Assembly (NCBI GenBank): GCA_030621995.1
Contig: JAUXGP010000079.1
Location: 1-7,355, forward strand
Source: Psychrilyobacter sp.
GTDB lineage: Bacteria > Fusobacteriota > Fusobacteriia > Fusobacteriales > Fusobacteriaceae
Reading direction: 5' to 3'
Length of the DNA: 7,355 nt
Each line of letters opens with the position of its first letter. Position 1 is the first letter of the stretch. Positions 5,849-7,355 of the stretch are shown in pieces. The translations under genes were made by a program, and so were the position numbers. A model generated the notes under the pieces. It was not told the DNA's origin and ran no database searches. It saw nothing but the letters and a program-made list of their open reading frames with translations.

Positions 5849-6775
5849 ATGAAATTAATAGAAGTAAGATTAATATTTGAAGCAGATGAGCCTCAGTATG
5901 TCAAAAAAGAAATAACCGATCTATTTTATGAATTTGGAGTTCAAGGACTTAAAATTGATGAGCCCATGAAGAGAGATTCATTGGATTACTATAGAGATGA
6001 AAAGATTTTTTTGCAGAGAGATTATGCTGTATCGGCATATTTCCCTATAAACTTATATGTGGAGAAGAAAAAGTCTCTTATAATTAATACTTTTGAAGAA
6101 AAATTTAAAGATCGAGAGGATCTTATTTATTCATTGGACTTTTATGAATTGGATGAAGAGGACTACCAAAATTCTTGGAAAAAATATCTTTACCCTGAAA
6201 AAGTAAGTGAAAGATTCGTGGTAAAACCTACCTGGCGTGAATATGAGGCCGAAGAGGACGAAATAGTAATTGAATTGGATCCTGGAAGAGCATTCGGAAC
6301 CGGATCTCATCCTACAACTTCCCTTTGTATCAAGCAGATGGAAGAGTATATCCGTGAAGGGGACTCTGTCATAGATGTGGGGACCGGATCCGGAATACTT
6401 ATGGTTGCAGCCAATAAATTAGGAGCAGCTGAGGTATGGGGTGTTGATATCGACCCTCTGGCTGTAGAAGTAGCCAGGGAAAACCTAGAATTAAATAAAG
6501 TCGATATGGAGAGTGTAAAACTATTCAAAGGTGATCTGGTTAAAGTTGTAGAAGATAAAAAGTTTGATGTAGTGGTAGCTAATATCTTAGCGGATGTAAT
6601 CTTACTCCTACTAAATGATATGTCTACAGTTGTAAAAGACGGCGGTCTTATGATTCTGTCTGGAATAATTGAAGATAAAGCTGATGAGATAAAGAAAAGA
6701 ATAATTTCATTGGGATATGAAGTTATCTCAGAAACAAAAGATAAAGAATGGGTAAGTTTTACTGCAAGAGCGTAA
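5849..6775 (+). CDS. prmA: Ribosomal protein L11 methyltransferase PrmA
   Basis: PrmA is a SAM-dependent methyltransferase that trimethylates ribosomal protein L11. The protein has 308 residues, in the usual range. An N-terminal L11-recognition domain (about 1-110) includes the QNSWKKYLYP segment. A linker leads to a Rossmann-type methyltransferase domain with DPGRAFGTGSHPTT (144-157), the SAM motif I DVGTGSG (176-182), the acidic ribose-binding position at Asp200 in VDIDPLAVEVA, and the catalytic-region motif ANILADV (244-250). The start ATG 5849 follows the purine-rich SD AAGGAAGGGA (5831-5840), 8 nt upstream. The gene begins 23 nt after the MNT nucleotidyltransferase and ends 21 nt before the YqeH-type GTPase, so it lies within the same operon. 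Its base composition is clearly richer in GC than the preceding toxin-antitoxin-like pair. Confidence 0.97.
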   Translation: MKLIEVRLIFEADEPQYVKKEITDLFYEFGVQGLKIDEPMKRDSLDYYRDEKIFLQRDYAVSAYFPINLYVEKKKSLIINTFEEKFKDREDLIYSLDFYELDEEDYQNSWKKYLYPEKVSERFVVKPTWREYEAEEDEIVIELDPGRAFGTGSHPTTSLCIKQMEEYIREGDSVIDVGTGSGILMVAANKLGAAEVWGVDIDPLAVEVARENLELNKVDMESVKLFKGDLVKVVEDKKFDVVVANILADVILLLLNDMSTVVKDGGLMILSGIIEDKADEIKKRIISLGYEVISETKDKEWVSFTARA

Positions 6776-6783
6776 TGAAAATT

Positions 6784-6799
6784 GGAGGTTTTAATTTTG
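6784..6799 (+). promoter_or_regulatory. Ribosome binding site deciding a TTG start for the YqeH-like gene
   Basis: GGAGG at 6784-6788 lies 8 nt before TTG at 6797. The first in-frame ATG after it would fall at codon 30, inside the zinc-binding N-terminal region, and would remove the first cysteine pair, so TTG is the supported start. Confidence 0.8.
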
Positions 6800-7355
6800 A
6801 GTAATATAATAAAAAAATGCAATGGCTGTGGTATTGAAGTACAAAGTGAAGATAAAAATAAGCAGGGTTATGTACCTAAAGAGATGTTAAAAGGGAAAAA
6901 AAGTGCTACTTGTCAAAGATGTTTTAAATTAACTAACTACGGTGATTTTATCCCAATGGGAATGACTGCTGAAGACTATAGAAAAGAGGTTCAGCGTTCT
7001 GCCAAGAGTGCTAAGATTGTCTTAGCTGTATTCGATATCATTGATTTTGAAGGATCGTTTGATGATGAAATCTTGGATATATTGAGGGAGAAAGACTCCA
7101 TTATAATCATCAACAAGGTGGACTTAATCCCTGGTGGAAAACATGCCAGCGAGGTATCTGACTGGGTAAAAGAGAGACTGGAAGAGGAAGGAATTGTTCC
7201 CCTGGATATCGCCATAGTCAGTGCTAAAAACACTTATGGTATCAACGGTATCGTTAGAAAGATAAATCATTTCTGCCCGCATGGTGCTAAAGTTATGGTA
7301 ATGGGAACTACAAATGTTGGAAAATCAAGTATCATCAATAGATTATTGGGAGAGA
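6797..7355 (+). CDS. yqeH: Circularly permuted ribosome-assembly GTPase YqeH (3' truncated by window edge)
   Basis: The visible 186 residues begin at a TTG start. An N-terminal zinc-finger module has two CxxC pairs, Cys8/Cys11 and Cys39/Cys42. The GTPase motifs then appear in permuted order: G4 as NKVD (106-109), G5 as SAK (142-144), and then G1/P-loop as GTTNVGKS (170-177), where the window ends. This G4-G5-G1 order with an N-terminal zinc finger is diagnostic of the YqeH/RbgA/YlqF-like cpGTPases, and the zinc finger points to YqeH. YqeH is needed for assembly of the 30S ribosomal subunit in Bacillus. G2, G3 and the C-terminal RNA-binding region lie outside. It follows prmA by 21 nt, so two ribosome-maturation genes are placed together. 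Confidence in the GTPase class is high; the exact name depends on the missing C-terminus. Confidence 0.93.
   Translation, partial: MSNIIKKCNGCGIEVQSEDKNKQGYVPKEMLKGKKSATCQRCFKLTNYGDFIPMGMTAEDYRKEVQRSAKSAKIVLAVFDIIDFEGSFDDEILDILREKDSIIIINKVDLIPGGKHASEVSDWVKERLEEEGIVPLDIAIVSAKNTYGINGIVRKINHFCPHGAKVMVMGTTNVGKSSIINRLLGE

Noticed and set aside
6298..6394. Repeated ACCGGATC sequence in prmA
   Set aside because: Both copies encode GTGS in two conserved motifs (FGTGSH and VGTGSG), so coding constraint explains the repeat.
6307..6822. A 171-residue open frame on the minus strand opposite prmA
   Set aside because: It is antisense to a well-supported gene with all methyltransferase motifs, has a serine/threonine/isoleucine-rich composition typical of a reverse-complement shadow, and no ribosome binding site or domain was recognised.

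Overview
The window is a dense, entirely plus-strand stretch of AT-rich bacterial chromosome. It has a strongly A/T-ending codon bias, GGAGG-type ribosome binding sites, three TTG starts and very short intergenic gaps. The protein sequences and the set of neighbours (miaA, rny, ymdB, surE, prmA, yqeH-type GTPase) suggest a low-GC anaerobe. I favour Fusobacteriota (an Ilyobacter/Propionigenium/Fusobacterium-like genome), with a Firmicute as the alternative. This assignment rests on recognising sequence style, not on a search.

Layout. Positions 2-430 hold the C-terminal part of miaA (tRNA A37 prenylation). A strong extended -10 promoter at 456-484, overlain by a perfect inverted repeat and flanked by a 10-bp direct repeat, starts a compact operon. 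It encodes a small lipoprotein (513-1031), an RsbW/SpoIIAB-like HATPase (1036-1434), a STAS-domain anti-sigma-factor antagonist (1434-1778) and, 41 nt downstream with no visible terminator, RNase Y (1820-3385). An intrinsic terminator (3395-3425) closes this unit. A second extended -10 promoter (3461-3469) starts the next one: ymdB phosphodiesterase (3513-4310), surE nucleotidase (4319-5080), a HepT/HI0074-like HEPN protein (5119-5520), its MNT nucleotidyltransferase partner (5517-5825), prmA (5849-6775) and a circularly permuted YqeH-type ribosome-assembly GTPase that runs off the window end (6797-7355).

How the genes fit together. Most are housekeeping RNA, nucleotide and translation functions: tRNA modification, mRNA decay, nucleotide hydrolysis, L11 methylation and 30S assembly. 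Two accessory modules are embedded among them. The first is a lipoprotein + kinase + STAS partner-switching cassette with no sigma factor in view, placed directly upstream of the mRNA-decay endonuclease. The second is a HEPN/MNT pair, resembling type VII (HepT/MntA) toxin-antitoxin modules, inserted between surE and prmA. These two cassettes and the promoter architecture in front of the first are the parts most worth a second look. No RNA genes, CRISPR arrays or insertion sequences were seen, and no gap exceeds 130 bases.
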